A stretch of 64,000 nucleotides of DNA, taken from positions 434,001-498,000 of the forward strand of contig NZ_FOOX01000001.1 in NCBI RefSeq assembly GCF_900113335.1, written 5' to 3'. A program made the translations under genes and the position numbers. The notes beneath the pieces are model-generated. The model was not told where the DNA came from, ran no database searches, and saw only the letters and a program-made list of their open reading frames with translations. This DNA comes from Desulfotruncus arcticus DSM 17038. GTDB taxonomy: Bacteria; Bacillota; Desulfotomaculia; Desulfotomaculales; Desulfallaceae. This document shows positions 8,681-18,047 of this stretch, one piece after another. The stretch's first letter is position 1, and every line of letters begins with the position of its first letter.

Positions 8681-10596
8681 AACATATTATTATCGGCACA
8701 GCCGGTCACGTGGACCATGGCAAGACAGTATTAGTCAAAAAACTTACCGGTGTTGATACCGATAGGCTCAAGGAAGAAAAGGAACGCGGAATTTCTATTG
8801 AGCTGGGTTTCGCCTACATGAAACTGCCCGGCGGGCAAACAGCGGGGATAGTGGATGTACCCGGTCACGAAAGATTTATCAAGAACATGTTAGCCGGAGT
8901 TGGCGGCATAGATCTTGTCCTGCTGGTTATTGCAGCGGATGAAGGAGTCATGCCACAAACCAGGGAACACCTTGAAATTATTCAACTCCTGCAGATTGAT
9001 AAAGGAGTTGTAGTTATTACCAAAAAGGATCTGGTCGACGATGAATGGCTTAAAATGGTCTATGACGATACTAAAGAGTTTTTGAGCAATACCGTACTGG
9101 AAAAAGCTGATATCATAGCTGTCTCTGCAGTAACCGGCGAAGGGTTGCCGGAATTAATCAACGCTGTAAACCAGATAGCAGCGGGTATTGAAGAAAGAAA
9201 GACAACCGGTCCGGCCCGCTTACCTGTTGATCGTGTATTTTCCGTAACCGGTTTCGGGACAGTGGCAACCGGAACATTGATTTCAGGCCAAATTCAAACC
9301 GGTGAAAGCTTACAAATATACCCGGGTGAAACCGTCTCCCGGGTTCGCAACATGCATGTGCATGGTAAAAAAGTTGAACTGGCCGAATCAGGTCAACGAG
9401 TGGCGGTCAATTTATCCGGTATAGAAACTGATGATATCAAAAGAGGTAATGTGCTGGCGTTGCCTGCAAGCTTAAAACCTTCACACAGGTTAGATGTAAG
9501 TTTTAAATATCTTTCCAGCGCGCCCAAGGCTTTAAGGCACAGGGCCAGGGTCAGGGTTTATTTAGGAACAGCTGAAATCTTGGGCCGAGTTATTTTATTT
9601 GATCGTGAAGAATTGCAACAGGGTGAACACGCCTATGTTCAATTACAACTGGAATCGCCTATCGCAGCGGCCAGAAAAGACCATTTCGTTGTCAGGTCTT
9701 ATTCCCCAATGCGTACTGTGGGGGGAGGAACAATTATCGATCCATTCCCCAATAAACATAAGCGTTATCGAAAAGAAATAATTGAAGCCCTTGCCACTGC
9801 CGAAAAAGGCTCGGCAGTTGATTGGGTGGAACAATATTTAAATGCAAATGCTAAGTTGCACACCGTTACCGGTTTAACCTCCACCCTTGGCATGAGTAAA
9901 AACGATATGGCTATGGCCCTGACAAAATTAACGGAGGAAAGGCAAGCGGCCAAGTTCGCCACTGAAGGAGAAGATTATTTTGTATCTGCTATGGTGCTTC
10001 AGCAGTGGGAAAACAGAATAATTTCAGCACTGCAGGATTACCACCGGAAATTCCCGCTGCGGGAAGGATATCCCAAAGAAGAATTAAGATCACGCTTTTT
10101 TTCTGCATTAACCGCAAAACAATTTCAGATATTGTTAAACCATTTTGAAAAAAACCAAAAGATTTCCGGGATGGGACACAGTGTGGCCATTTTTGAGTAT
10201 AAACCGTTACTATCCAAGGAAATGGGCCAAGTTCTACATAAATTTGAGAACATTTTTCTGACCAGCAAATTTCAGCCTCCGTCCTGGAGCGAAGCAACTG
10301 CGCAAACCGGTATTAAACGTCCTGCGGAAAGTCAGGAATTTCTCAACTATCTACTGGGACAGGGTAAGCTGGTTAAAATAACAGAAGGTATCTTTTTCCA
10401 CCGCCAAGTTTTAGATAAAGCAATCTCAATGATTAAAGAACACTTTAAACAGAAAAGCGAGCTTTCACTGGGAGAACTGAGAGACTTGCTGCAAACTTCC
10501 CGCAAATACGCGCTGCCTTTACTGGAATATACAGACCGGGAGAAAATAACCCGCAGGGTTGGCGACTTACGGGTTGCCGGTAAATTGTTAATTTGA
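8677..10596 (+). CDS. selB: Selenocysteine-specific elongation factor
   Basis: GTPase delivering Sec-tRNA(Sec) to UGA codons marked by a SECIS hairpin. G1 is GHVDHGKT (residues 10-17), followed by [19 protein letters not shown] (switch I, selenoprotein type), DVPGHERF (G3) and TKKDL (G4). Beta-barrel domains follow, and the last ~250 residues form the winged-helix repeats that bind SECIS RNA. 639 residues, normal. The start overlaps the selA stop, so the two are translationally coupled. No selenoprotein gene was recognised nearby; the substrates lie outside the window. Confidence 0.96.
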   Translation: MKHIIIGTAGHVDHGKTVLVKKLTGVDTDRLKEEKERGISIELGFAYMKLPGGQTAGIVDVPGHERFIKNMLAGVGGIDLVLLVIAADEGVMPQTREHLEIIQLLQIDKGVVVITKKDLVDDEWLKMVYDDTKEFLSNTVLEKADIIAVSAVTGEGLPELINAVNQIAAGIEERKTTGPARLPVDRVFSVTGFGTVATGTLISGQIQTGESLQIYPGETVSRVRNMHVHGKKVELAESGQRVAVNLSGIETDDIKRGNVLALPASLKPSHRLDVSFKYLSSAPKALRHRARVRVYLGTAEILGRVILFDREELQQGEHAYVQLQLESPIAAARKDHFVVRSYSPMRTVGGGTIIDPFPNKHKRYRKEIIEALATAEKGSAVDWVEQYLNANAKLHTVTGLTSTLGMSKNDMAMALTKLTEERQAAKFATEGEDYFVSAMVLQQWENRIISALQDYHRKFPLREGYPKEELRSRFFSALTAKQFQILLNHFEKNQKISGMGHSVAIFEYKPLLSKEMGQVLHKFENIFLTSKFQPPSWSEATAQTGIKRPAESQEFLNYLLGQGKLVKITEGIFFHRQVLDKAISMIKEHFKQKSELSLGELRDLLQTSRKYALPLLEYTDREKITRRVGDLRVAGKLLI

Positions 10597-10620
10597 TAAC
10601 ACCATCAGTTGGAGGTACAA

Positions 10621-11775
10621 ATGTCCGAGCTTGTTTCTTTAATAAAAGATAAAATTGCCAATCAGGGTCCCATGACATTTGCAAGATTTATGGAACTTGC
10701 CCTTTATCACCCGCTGTATGGCTACTACTCAACCGCAACTACCATCGGACCACAGGGTGACTTTTATACCGCGCCCAATACAGGCTCTTTGTTTGGAAGC
10801 ATGTTGTCCAAGCAATTTTATGAACTGTGGTGTCTTTGCGGCTGCCCGAAACAATGGTCTCTGGTGGAATATGGGCCGGGTTCCGGCGCGCTTGCAAGGG
10901 ATGTTTTAGACTCAATAGCTAAAAATTATAAAGACTTTTATGACGCCACAGATTATTATTTAGTTGAAATCAGTGCGGAGCTAAGGAAAAAACAACAAGC
11001 AGCCTTGCTCCCAACGCATTACCGTAATAAGTGCAAATGGGTTACTGATATATCCGAAATAACACCTCAGGGAGAAATCACAGGATGTATCTACGGGAAC
11101 GAATTGATTGACGCTTTTCCAGTTCACCTGCTGATCGCAGACGAGGGTGGATTAAATGAGCTGTATGTGGCTTTTGACGGTACTGAATTATATTTTAAAA
11201 CAGGGGCTCTTTCGACAGCCAAACTGGCAGATTACTTGGAGCTGCAAGGCGTGCAATTAAAAAACGGGCAAAAAGCGGAAGTGAACCTGCAAGCCCAAGA
11301 TTGGTTAAATCGTGTCGCGGAAAACCTGAAAAAAGGATTTATTTTAATTATTGATTATGGTTTTACCACGCCGGAAATGTATTCGTCCCAACGCTTTAAC
11401 GGGACATTAAGATGCTATTACCGCCACCGCTTAATTGAAGATCCGCTAATTAATATAGGTCACCAGGATATTACAGCCAACGTGAATTTTTTCGTGCTCG
11501 CAACCTGGGCCGGTAAAGCCGGATTAAATACCATAGGACTTGTCACCCAGCCGGATTTTCTATTAAATCTCGGGCTATTGGAGACAATTAAAGGACAGGC
11601 AGATTACAATCTGACGCCGGATATACTGAAAAAAACCGCGGCAATTAAGCAACTGCTGCTGCCCGGCGGAATGGGCGGGATATTTAAGGTACTGGCTCTG
11701 TCAAAAGGGTTTGATACAATGCCTAAGCTGGCTGGATTTAGCGCCGGAAATATTTTCAAGGGGCTTGAAACATGA
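10621..11775 (+). CDS. SAM-dependent methyltransferase, NDUFAF7/MidA-like (COG1565)
   Basis: Class I methyltransferase of the family whose mitochondrial member NDUFAF7 methylates an arginine of a complex I subunit; the bacterial substrate is not known. The N-terminal GPMTFARFMELALYHPLYGYY and GDFYTAPNTGSLFG are diagnostic; the SAM loop is VEYGPGSGALARDVL (about residues 81-95), followed by GNELIDAFPVH. 384 residues. ATG 10621 has GGAGGT five bases upstream. It follows selB by 24 nt and overlaps the next gene by four bases, so it probably reads from the sel transcript or an internal promoter. Confidence 0.85.
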   Translation: MSELVSLIKDKIANQGPMTFARFMELALYHPLYGYYSTATTIGPQGDFYTAPNTGSLFGSMLSKQFYELWCLCGCPKQWSLVEYGPGSGALARDVLDSIAKNYKDFYDATDYYLVEISAELRKKQQAALLPTHYRNKCKWVTDISEITPQGEITGCIYGNELIDAFPVHLLIADEGGLNELYVAFDGTELYFKTGALSTAKLADYLELQGVQLKNGQKAEVNLQAQDWLNRVAENLKKGFILIIDYGFTTPEMYSSQRFNGTLRCYYRHRLIEDPLINIGHQDITANVNFFVLATWAGKAGLNTIGLVTQPDFLLNLGLLETIKGQADYNLTPDILKKTAAIKQLLLPGGMGGIFKVLALSKGFDTMPKLAGFSAGNIFKGLET

Positions 11776-12173
11776 TTGATTTGTACCATTCCAAAGCCGG
11801 CTCTGCTTCGTTTAATGTTGAAATAATGGTAACACAAACACCATCTGGGGTTATCGTTCAGTTGTTAGGTGGCGATAAACCTCATATCGGGGCAACTGTG
11901 ATTAGTCATCCACGTCCCAGCCTTGCCCTGGAGGGACAGATAAGCTGCAATACCATAGTGATTCCCGAGCTTGGCCATAAAGAAGACGAATTGGCCAAGC
12001 CTCTGGCTGAAAATATAGCGGTTGCTTTAAATTGCACTGTTGTTATGATTGCAGGTATCCATATCGATAATGCCGGCAAGTTCGAAATTAATGAAATTAA
12101 TAAAATTTGCAAACAACTTGTGGATGAGTTTTTAACCTTTGCCTCCAAAGGGTTGCAAAACCAGGTAATATAG
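11772..12173 (+). CDS. LpdD-like (prenylated-flavin chaperone-type) small protein
   Basis: 133-residue protein with a GGDKPHIGATVIS motif near residue 35 and a conserved VIPELGHKEDELA stretch. This resembles the small fold called prenylated-flavin chaperone LpdD-like, related to proteasome-assembly-chaperone folds. The start ATG overlaps the methyltransferase stop (ATGA), implying coupled translation. No UbiD/UbiX-type decarboxylase is nearby, so a chaperone role for prenyl-FMN is not supported by context. The family call is from memory of the motif and is moderate. Confidence 0.5.
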   Translation: MIDLYHSKAGSASFNVEIMVTQTPSGVIVQLLGGDKPHIGATVISHPRPSLALEGQISCNTIVIPELGHKEDELAKPLAENIAVALNCTVVMIAGIHIDNAGKFEINEINKICKQLVDEFLTFASKGLQNQVI

Positions 12174-12213
12174 CTGCTTTAATGGGCAGAATAATGTCCA
12201 GGAGGTGATTGAT

Positions 12214-12393
12214 TTGAGCAAATCTTTTAGTTCCTACCGCAGTTCCAGCTCTAGTTCCAGTTCCAGTTCCAGTGACTCAAAAATTTGTAGCTCATCAAAA
12301 TGCCCCAAAGATGATTTATCTACAGAATTAACGGGAAGAGAGTCTGTTGACAGCTTAGATTCAAAGAACAGTAAAATAGAAGAAGATATATAA
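12214..12393 (+). CDS. Serine-rich microprotein
   Basis: 59 residues starting at TTG 12214, five bases after a perfect GGAGGTGA. Residues 4-20 are almost all Ser (FSSYRSSSSSSSSSSSDSK), followed by CSSSKCP and an acidic tail (KNSKIEEDI). The Ser tract is encoded by a tandem AGTTCC hexamer repeat. A good ribosome site and a downstream terminator support expression. I do not recognise a family; small Ser-rich proteins of spore formers are one possibility, without direct evidence. Confidence 0.55.
   Translation: MSKSFSSYRSSSSSSSSSSSDSKICSSSKCPKDDLSTELTGRESVDSLDSKNSKIEEDI
12240..12272 (+). repeat. AGTTCC hexamer tandem repeat inside the Ser-rich gene
   Basis: Imperfect then perfect copies of (AGTTCC) run in frame, each adding Ser-Ser. 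Slippage would add or drop two serines without changing frame. Confidence 0.75.
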
Positions 12394-12412
12394 TGATTAA
12401 AGGTAATGATTA

Positions 12413-12440
12413 AAGGGGCATTTGCCCCTCTTTTCTTTTG
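12413..12440 (+). terminator. Rho-independent terminator
   Basis: AGGGGCATTTGCCCCT palindrome followed by CTTTTCTTTT, 20 nt after the Ser-rich gene. Confidence 0.85.
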
Positions 12441-12558
12441 AAATTGCGAGCGTGGCGCATGCAAGCTTAAGCTATATCTTTTTACTTTTTACTTGACCGG
12501 ACTTACATATGCTTGATAAGCTTTGGGTAAATAGGTAAAATTGTAAAAGGGGGGGAGC

Positions 12559-13044
12559 ATGTTGGCTATTTTAGCTTTAATTCTGGCCATTTTATTCTTT
12601 ATTGCCGGTTTGGCCGGCTCGGTGCTGCCGGTTTTACCCGGGGCTATACTCATTTGGCTGGGCATGCTTGTCTATGGTATCCTTACAAAGTTCAATACAA
12701 TTAGTGTTATTTTTCTTATAGGCCAGGCGCTGGCGGTCGCCACAGTATATTCCGTAGATTATTTTGCAGGTATATTAGGAGTAAAAAAATTTGGAGGCTC
12801 TCGCGCAGCTGTCTATGGCAGTATTGCCGGCACAATTATTGGTATAATTGTTTTAGGTCCGGCCGGCCTCATTTTCGGACCATTTATTGGTGCCATTACG
12901 GGAGAGTTGATTAGTAATAAACCTCTTGATAAGGCAATCCGCTCTGGCTGGGGTACTCTTATTGGTCTGCTTGGAGGAACTATTGCAAAACTAATTATAG
13001 AAATACTGATGATTATATGGTTCTTTTGGGCTATTTACCATTAA
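12559..13044 (+). CDS. DUF456 membrane protein
   Basis: 161-residue, highly hydrophobic protein with about five membrane segments. GSVLPVLPGAILIWLG near residue 20, and the glycine-rich tail AGTIIGIIVLGPAGLIFGPF with GAITGEL, are the DUF456 family pattern. The function of the family is not established. It starts at ATG 12559 behind GGGGGGGAG. Its stop overlaps that of a small gene on the other strand. Confidence 0.85.
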   Translation: MLAILALILAILFFIAGLAGSVLPVLPGAILIWLGMLVYGILTKFNTISVIFLIGQALAVATVYSVDYFAGILGVKKFGGSRAAVYGSIAGTIIGIIVLGPAGLIFGPFIGAITGELISNKPLDKAIRSGWGTLIGLLGGTIAKLIIEILMIIWFFWAIYH

Positions 13045-13217
13045 TCAGCTTCATCGAACTCCTCGCCCAAAGGCCCGCCTGCCTCATTAAGCTGGAAATC
13101 CGTAATATCGTTACGGCTTTTGTTTACGTTCCTTAAGACCTCTTCGCCAATTTCTTCAGCATCAGTTCTGTTTTGTACCTGACTAACAGCCTTTAAATTT
13201 TTTATCCTCCGCACCAA
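13041..13217 (-). CDS. Small acidic hypothetical protein (58 aa)
   Basis: Reverse-strand ORF from TTG 13217 behind GAGGTGAAAG (13220-13228), ending exactly in the stop codon region of the DUF456 gene. The product begins MVRRIKNLKAVSQVQN, has an acidic middle (DAEEIGEEVLRNVNKSRNDI) and ends GEEFDEAD. A strong ribosome site and tidy tail-to-tail packing argue that it is real. No recognised family. Confidence 0.55.
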   Translation of the reverse strand: MVRRIKNLKAVSQVQNRTDAEEIGEEVLRNVNKSRNDITDFQLNEAGGPLGEEFDEAD

Positions 13218-13286
13218 ACTTTCACCTCTGATCGATTTATACTTGTTCGCGGTTATCCGCTATACTTTAATGAAAACTATATCTGT

Positions 13287-13353
13287 CGCTGAGGAGTGGA
13301 ACGACGTAGCAACCTCTGCTTTTGAGATTGCTGCGCTATGCTTGTAATGACAG
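13287..13353. repeat. Dispersed palindromic intergenic repeat
   Basis: CGCTGAGGAGTGGAACGACG, then AGCAACCTC, a short loop, GAGATTGCTGCGC and TGTAATGACA. The arms AGCAACCTC and GAGATTGCT are imperfect inverted repeats. This composition is like the short palindromic repeats scattered in many Firmicutes genomes. Assignment is from pattern only. Confidence 0.4.
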
Positions 13354-13453
13354 TATTAATGCTATGATTGCAATAACAAATTTTTAATTATTATTTGAAT
13401 TAACCCGATCATTTATCCCAATAGCAATTTTTGTTCCGACGTTTTTTGAGTTT

Positions 13454-13963
13454 CTATTCCCACTTATCTTCCAGACGTAAACTGTTTTTGATCGCAGTTA
13501 CAGCCAATTGGTCGCATCGATTATTGAATTCATTATCGGCATGTCCCTTAACCCAAACCCAGTTGACCTGGTGTTTCTGCCTTAATTCTAAAACTCTTTC
13601 CCACAAATCAACATTTTTTGCCCGCTCCTTATCATTTCTCATCCATCCTTTGGATTGCCACTTTAACACCCATCCTTTGGTTATGGCGTCTATAATATAC
13701 TTGCTATCGGAAAAAACAGTTACCCGACATGGTTCCTTTAAACTTTCCAAGCCTTTAATTACAGCCATTAATTCCATTCTGTTATTAGTTGTGTTCTCAT
13801 ATGCACCGGACATTTCCCTGGTATGAGGCCCATATTTCAAAATCACTCCGTAACCGCCGGGGCCGGGGTTACCGCTGCAAGCGCCGTCCGTATATATTTC
13901 AACTTCCTTGATAAAGATCACCCCAATATTTAAGTTTTCACCTTTGCCCGGTAATTTTATCAT
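13454..13963 (-). CDS. rnhA: Ribonuclease HI
   Basis: Degrades RNA in RNA-DNA hybrids. All four catalytic acids are visible in order: Asp in YTDGACSGNPGPGG, Glu in NNRMELMAVIKGLE, Asp in FSDSKYIID, and the final Asp in KGHADNEFNNRCDQLA. Length is normal for the bacterial enzyme. The start is uncertain: ATG 13963 has no clear ribosome site, and GTG 13921 (155 residues) places the first conserved strand at the usual distance from the N-terminus. Encoded opposite to its neighbours. Confidence 0.93.
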   Translation of the reverse strand: MIKLPGKGENLNIGVIFIKEVEIYTDGACSGNPGPGGYGVILKYGPHTREMSGAYENTTNNRMELMAVIKGLESLKEPCRVTVFSDSKYIIDAITKGWVLKWQSKGWMRNDKERAKNVDLWERVLELRQKHQVNWVWVKGHADNEFNNRCDQLAVTAIKNSLRLEDKWE

Positions 13964-14138
13964 GACTGTTAATTAACGGCAATAATATGGCAATTGCCAT
14001 ACGCATGTTTTTTTTGTCGGAACAGGCAGGATTTTATATAGACAGAAAGAATAATTTTTAGGTATGTCAAACCTCATTCCAGAACGGGAGGGATGTTCGA
14101 AGTTTTTTTTATTTAAATTTTCGGGGAGGTATAAAATA

Positions 14139-15278
14139 TTGAAAAATTTTAATTCTAAAATTTTACTTGCTTTTGTTGTATTATTAATGGTTGCTTTATT
14201 GACTGCCGGTTGCGGTGGAAGCAAAGAGGAAGACAAAACCGACGGACAATCCAGCGAACAGGAAAAGCTGAAAGTCGGTTTTGTTTACATCGGCCCGGTA
14301 GACGATAACGGCTGGACAACTGCCCATGATAATGCCAGAAAATACTTAGAAGAGAAACTTGATTATGTTGAAACAAGCTATGTGGAAAACGTTCCTGAAA
14401 ACCCGGCGGATGCGGAAAGGGTAATTACCCAGCTTGTAAATGAAGGCAATAAAATTATTTTTACCACCAGTTTTGGTTACATGGACCCTACTATAAAAGT
14501 AGCTGAGAAATTCCCTGATGTTACTTTTTTACACTGCTCAGGTTATAAAACTGCTCCCAACGTTGCCGCTTATTTCGGCAGAATGTACCAGGCTCGCTAT
14601 CTATCCGGTATTGCTGCAGGAAAAGCTACCAAGGACAACCTGATTGGCTATGTTGCAGCATTCCCGATTCCCGAAGTCATTCGCGGTATCAATGCTTTTA
14701 CACTTGGTGTTCAAAAGGTTAACCCCGATGCCAAAGTAAAAGTAGTTTGGACCCATACCTGGATTGATGCCGCAACTGAAAAAGACGCCGCCGTCGCGCT
14801 TCTGGATTCCGGCGCTGACGTTATTGCCCAGCACCAGGATTCCCCCGGCCCTCAGCAGGCAGCTGAGGCAGTCGGCAAATTTGGGGTAGGCTATAACAGC
14901 GACATGGGTAAAATGGCTCCCAAAGCTGTTTTAACTTCACCGGTATGGAATTTGGGTCCCTATTATGTTGAAGCTGTGCAAGCTATTAAGGATGGGACAT
15001 TTGATACCACTCCCAAATACGGATCGCTTACTTACTGGGGCGGTTTAGCAGATGGTACTATTGGACTTGCTCCTTTCGGCCCAATGGTTACAGAAGAAAC
15101 CAAGCAGCTGATTGAGCAGGAAAAACAACGCATCGTCAGCGGAGAATGGGATGTTTTCACCGGCCCGTTCAAAGATCAGCAGGGTGAAGTAAAGGTTCCG
15201 GATGGTCAGAAAATGACCGATGATGAAATACTTAATATGGACTGGTTTGTTCAAGGTGTCGAGGGCTCGACCAAGTAA
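14139..15278 (+). CDS. BMP-family ABC transporter lipoprotein (nucleoside-type binding protein)
   Basis: Substrate-binding lipoprotein of the Bmp/PnrA family, which binds purine nucleosides in characterised members. A signal peptide of about 24 residues ends in LLTAGC, with Cys25 as lipid anchor, followed by a charged linker. GFVYIGPVDDNGWTTAHD and QHQDSPGPQQAAE are family-type ligand-site segments. 379 residues. TTG 14139 has GGGGAGGT eight bases ahead. It is the first gene of an importer operon with an ATPase, two permeases and xpt, which supports a purine nucleoside or base substrate. Confidence 0.88.
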   Translation: MKNFNSKILLAFVVLLMVALLTAGCGGSKEEDKTDGQSSEQEKLKVGFVYIGPVDDNGWTTAHDNARKYLEEKLDYVETSYVENVPENPADAERVITQLVNEGNKIIFTTSFGYMDPTIKVAEKFPDVTFLHCSGYKTAPNVAAYFGRMYQARYLSGIAAGKATKDNLIGYVAAFPIPEVIRGINAFTLGVQKVNPDAKVKVVWTHTWIDAATEKDAAVALLDSGADVIAQHQDSPGPQQAAEAVGKFGVGYNSDMGKMAPKAVLTSPVWNLGPYYVEAVQAIKDGTFDTTPKYGSLTYWGGLADGTIGLAPFGPMVTEETKQLIEQEKQRIVSGEWDVFTGPFKDQQGEVKVPDGQKMTDDEILNMDWFVQGVEGSTK

Positions 15279-15284
15279 ATGAAT

Positions 15285-15380
15285 AGGAGTCAGGAGTCAG
15301 AAGACAGGAGTCAGAATGAAAAAGTTTTCATGTTTTCTTGGAGTATTTTAGAATTCTGACTACTGAATTCTGAATTCTAA
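15285..15380. repeat. GGAGTCA-type dispersed repeat, copy 2 (inverted pair)
   Basis: AGGAGTCAGGAGTCAG and ACAGGAGTCAGAAT are followed, after a spacer, by AGAATTCTGACTACTGAATT and CTGAATTCT, which is the same vocabulary inverted. Non-coding, between the binding-protein and ATPase genes. Confidence 0.6.
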
Positions 15381-15392
15381 ATATCGTGATCC

Positions 15393-15421
15393 GGTTGCTG
15401 GCAGTTGCACTGCCAGCAACC
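15393..15421 (+). other. Perfect 13-bp hairpin ahead of the ATPase gene
   Basis: GGTTGCTGGCAGT and ACTGCCAGCAACC pair around a TGC loop, 20 nt before the next start codon. No U-tract follows, so it is more likely an mRNA stabiliser or processing barrier than a terminator. Such a barrier could set the binding protein to a higher level than the membrane components. Confidence 0.55.
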
Positions 15422-15441
15422 ATTGCTAAGGGGCATATAGT

Positions 15442-16965
15442 ATGAATGATACTTATTTAGTGGAATTAAAAAACATAATCAAAAGATTTCCCGGCGTTAT
15501 CGCCAATGATAATGTCGATTTTAATGTTAAAAAGGGTGAAATCCATGCCCTGCTTGGAGAAAACGGTTCGGGCAAAAGCACTTTAATGTCTGTTTTGTCC
15601 GGGCTTTACAGACCGGATGAAGGTGAAATACTCATTAACGGCACCCGAACGGTTTTTAAGTCGCCCCGCCAGGCCATAAATGCAGGCATTGGCATGGTGC
15701 ACCAGCATTTTAAACTGATTGACTCTTTTTCGGTAGCAGAAAATGTAATATTAGGCGATGAGCGCATACCCAAAATGCTCAATATGAAGGAAATTGAAAA
15801 AAACCTGGCGCAGCTTACCTTGCGTTACGGATTACATATAAATCCTGCTTCAATGGTTTGGCAGCTTTCCGTAGGCGAAAAACAAAGAGTTGAAATAGTA
15901 AAGATGCTTTACCGCGGTTCCCAGGTGCTTATCCTTGATGAACCGACTGCGGTACTGACACCACAGGAAACAGACGAGCTTTTTAGAAATCTTAAGGAAA
16001 TGGCTAAATCCGGCAGGGGTATTGTGGTTATAACCCACAAATTGCATGAAGTTGAACAAATAGCTGACCGTGTTACGGTTCTCCGCAAAGGTAAATCACT
16101 GGCTACCCTGGAAAGAGAACGGATTAACCGGCAGGACTTAGCCCGGCTGATGGTGGGACAGGATATAACTACTCAATGTAAAAGGAATACTCCGCCCGGC
16201 GCCGGGAAAGTGCTTGAACTTAATAATGTCAGTTGTCTAAACGATCTGGGACTATCCGGTTTAAAAGATATTACTTTTGAAGTCCACAGTGGTGAAATAT
16301 TCGGCATTGCCGGAGTGGCGGGAAATGGGCAAAGGGAACTGGCCGAGGTCATTTACGGTCTGCGCAAAGTCAGCTCGGGAAGTATTTTAGTAAATGGCAC
16401 CGACATTAGAGGTTTTACACCCCGCCAGTTGATTGACTGCGGCGTGGCCCTGGTACCGGAAGATCGCCTGGGTACGGGACTCATACCCAATCTTGGCACC
16501 ATCGACAACCTGATACTTAAGGATTACCGTAAGCATGATATGAATCGGGGTCCATTTATCAACTGGCATAAAGCCAATAAAAAGGTCAGTAGTTTAGTGG
16601 GTAGCTATGAAGTTAAAGTAAGCAGCCTGGAAGCCCCGGTCAAACTGCTTTCGGGTGGTAATTTGCAAAGACTGCTGCTGGCCAGGGAAATTTCCGCGGA
16701 ACCGCAACTGTTAATAGCGGTTTATCCCGTCAGGGGTTTGGATATAAAAGCCACCGAAGCGATCCATGAATTGCTTATGGCACAGCGGGAAAAAGGAACG
16801 GCGATTCTCTTGATTTCCGAAGACCTCGATGAAATTTGCAAGCTTAGCGACCGCATCGGCGTCCTGAGCAATGGAAGTATTGCCGGAATTATTTCTTCTG
16901 ATCAGGCAGACATAAATGAAATTGGTTTATTGATGATGGGTGAAACAGGAGCAGAAGCAATATGA
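15442..16965 (+). CDS. ABC transporter ATPase, tandem-domain (nucleoside importer)
   Basis: 507-residue fusion of two ABC domains, typical of sugar and nucleoside importers. In the first half Walker A is GENGSGKST, the signature LSVGEKQR and Walker B VLILDEPT. In the second half Walker A is degenerate (GVAGNGQREL), the signature is LSGGNLQR and Walker B LLIAVYPVRGLD lacks the usual pattern, as in relatives where only the first site hydrolyses ATP well. ATG 15442. It overlaps the first permease by four bases. Confidence 0.92.
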   Translation: MNDTYLVELKNIIKRFPGVIANDNVDFNVKKGEIHALLGENGSGKSTLMSVLSGLYRPDEGEILINGTRTVFKSPRQAINAGIGMVHQHFKLIDSFSVAENVILGDERIPKMLNMKEIEKNLAQLTLRYGLHINPASMVWQLSVGEKQRVEIVKMLYRGSQVLILDEPTAVLTPQETDELFRNLKEMAKSGRGIVVITHKLHEVEQIADRVTVLRKGKSLATLERERINRQDLARLMVGQDITTQCKRNTPPGAGKVLELNNVSCLNDLGLSGLKDITFEVHSGEIFGIAGVAGNGQRELAEVIYGLRKVSSGSILVNGTDIRGFTPRQLIDCGVALVPEDRLGTGLIPNLGTIDNLILKDYRKHDMNRGPFINWHKANKKVSSLVGSYEVKVSSLEAPVKLLSGGNLQRLLLAREISAEPQLLIAVYPVRGLDIKATEAIHELLMAQREKGTAILLISEDLDEICKLSDRIGVLSNGSIAGIISSDQADINEIGLLMMGETGAEAI

Positions 16966-18041
16966 TCTTATCACATTACTCCATAGAAAAGCGGCTAGTA
17001 CCTTCTTCCACAGCTTACATCTTTATCCCCCTTTTATCTGTTTTTTTGGCTCTTATATTTGGCTCTGTATTTTTAAGTCTATCCGGTTTTGATTTTATCA
17101 AAATTTATACCAAAATGTTTTCCGGCGCGTTTGGATCTTCCTATGGCCTATCCGAAACCATAGTTAGGTCGATACCCTTAACCTTAACCGGTTTGGGGGT
17201 TGCACTGGCATTTCGCATGCAATTATGGAACATCGGGGGGGAGGGCCAGCTATATATGGGCGCATTTGCGGCCACCTGGGTGGCTTTAACCTTTCCCAGC
17301 GGCAGTGCCTGGTGGGTACTGCCTTCGATGATGCTGCTGAGCATGCTTGCCGGAGGGTTATGGGCGCTATTGACGGCCATCCCCAAAGCACTATGGGGTG
17401 TTAATGAAATAATCACAACTTTAATGCTGAACTATGTGGCCATATTTTGGGTGGATTACCTGGTTTACGGCCCATGGAAAGATCCCGATGGATTTAACTT
17501 TCCGCTTACCGCCCCGTTCGGCCCCGGTGCGATTTTGCCCGCCCTGGGAAGTTCACGAATTCATACCGGCCTGTTCTTTGGACTGGTACTGGCTGTATTG
17601 TTCTATGTGATCATTTACCATACCCGCTGGGGTTATGAAATCAGAGTTACCGGTGAAAACCCCAACTCTGCCAAATATGCCGGTATGAACACATTTAAAA
17701 ATATTATTCTGGTGATGGTTGTAAGTGGTGCCATATGCGGTCTCGCAGGCATGTCGGAAGTATCGGGAATCGGGGGCCGGCTTCAGCACGGCCTCAGTCC
17801 GGGCTACGGATTTACCGCGATAATCGTGGCCTGGCTAAGCAGGTTAAATCCGTTTGCCATCATTATTGTAGCTTTCCTTCTGGGCGGTTTGGAAGTTGGC
17901 GGTTATATCGTTCAAACTAGCGGAATCCCTTCTTCAATGGTTTCCATGCTGCAGGGAATGCTTCTCTTTTTCGTTTTGGGGGGAGAATTGCTGACCAACT
18001 ACAAGATATCGAAAAAACCAGTAACTACGTTACGGAGTTGA
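16962..18041 (+). CDS. ABC transporter permease 1 (nucleoside importer)
   Basis: 359-residue membrane protein of the BPD_transp_2 type, about nine hydrophobic segments. LTGLGVALAFRMQLWNIGGEGQ and WGVNEIITTLMLNY are the patterns seen in the first permease of BMP-type importers. The cytoplasmic coupling region contains YEIRVTGENPNSAKYAGMN. ATG 16962 overlaps the ATPase stop. It pairs with the next gene to form the heterodimeric channel. Confidence 0.92.
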   Translation: MILSHYSIEKRLVPSSTAYIFIPLLSVFLALIFGSVFLSLSGFDFIKIYTKMFSGAFGSSYGLSETIVRSIPLTLTGLGVALAFRMQLWNIGGEGQLYMGAFAATWVALTFPSGSAWWVLPSMMLLSMLAGGLWALLTAIPKALWGVNEIITTLMLNYVAIFWVDYLVYGPWKDPDGFNFPLTAPFGPGAILPALGSSRIHTGLFFGLVLAVLFYVIIYHTRWGYEIRVTGENPNSAKYAGMNTFKNIILVMVVSGAICGLAGMSEVSGIGGRLQHGLSPGYGFTAIIVAWLSRLNPFAIIIVAFLLGGLEVGGYIVQTSGIPSSMVSMLQGMLLFFVLGGELLTNYKISKKPVTTLRS

Positions 18042-18047
18042 TAACAG

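Noticed and set aside
13964..14138. Purine riboswitch ahead of the nucleoside importer
   Set aside because: The conserved three-way-junction strings (TATA...TCTACC...CCGTAAA) are not present.
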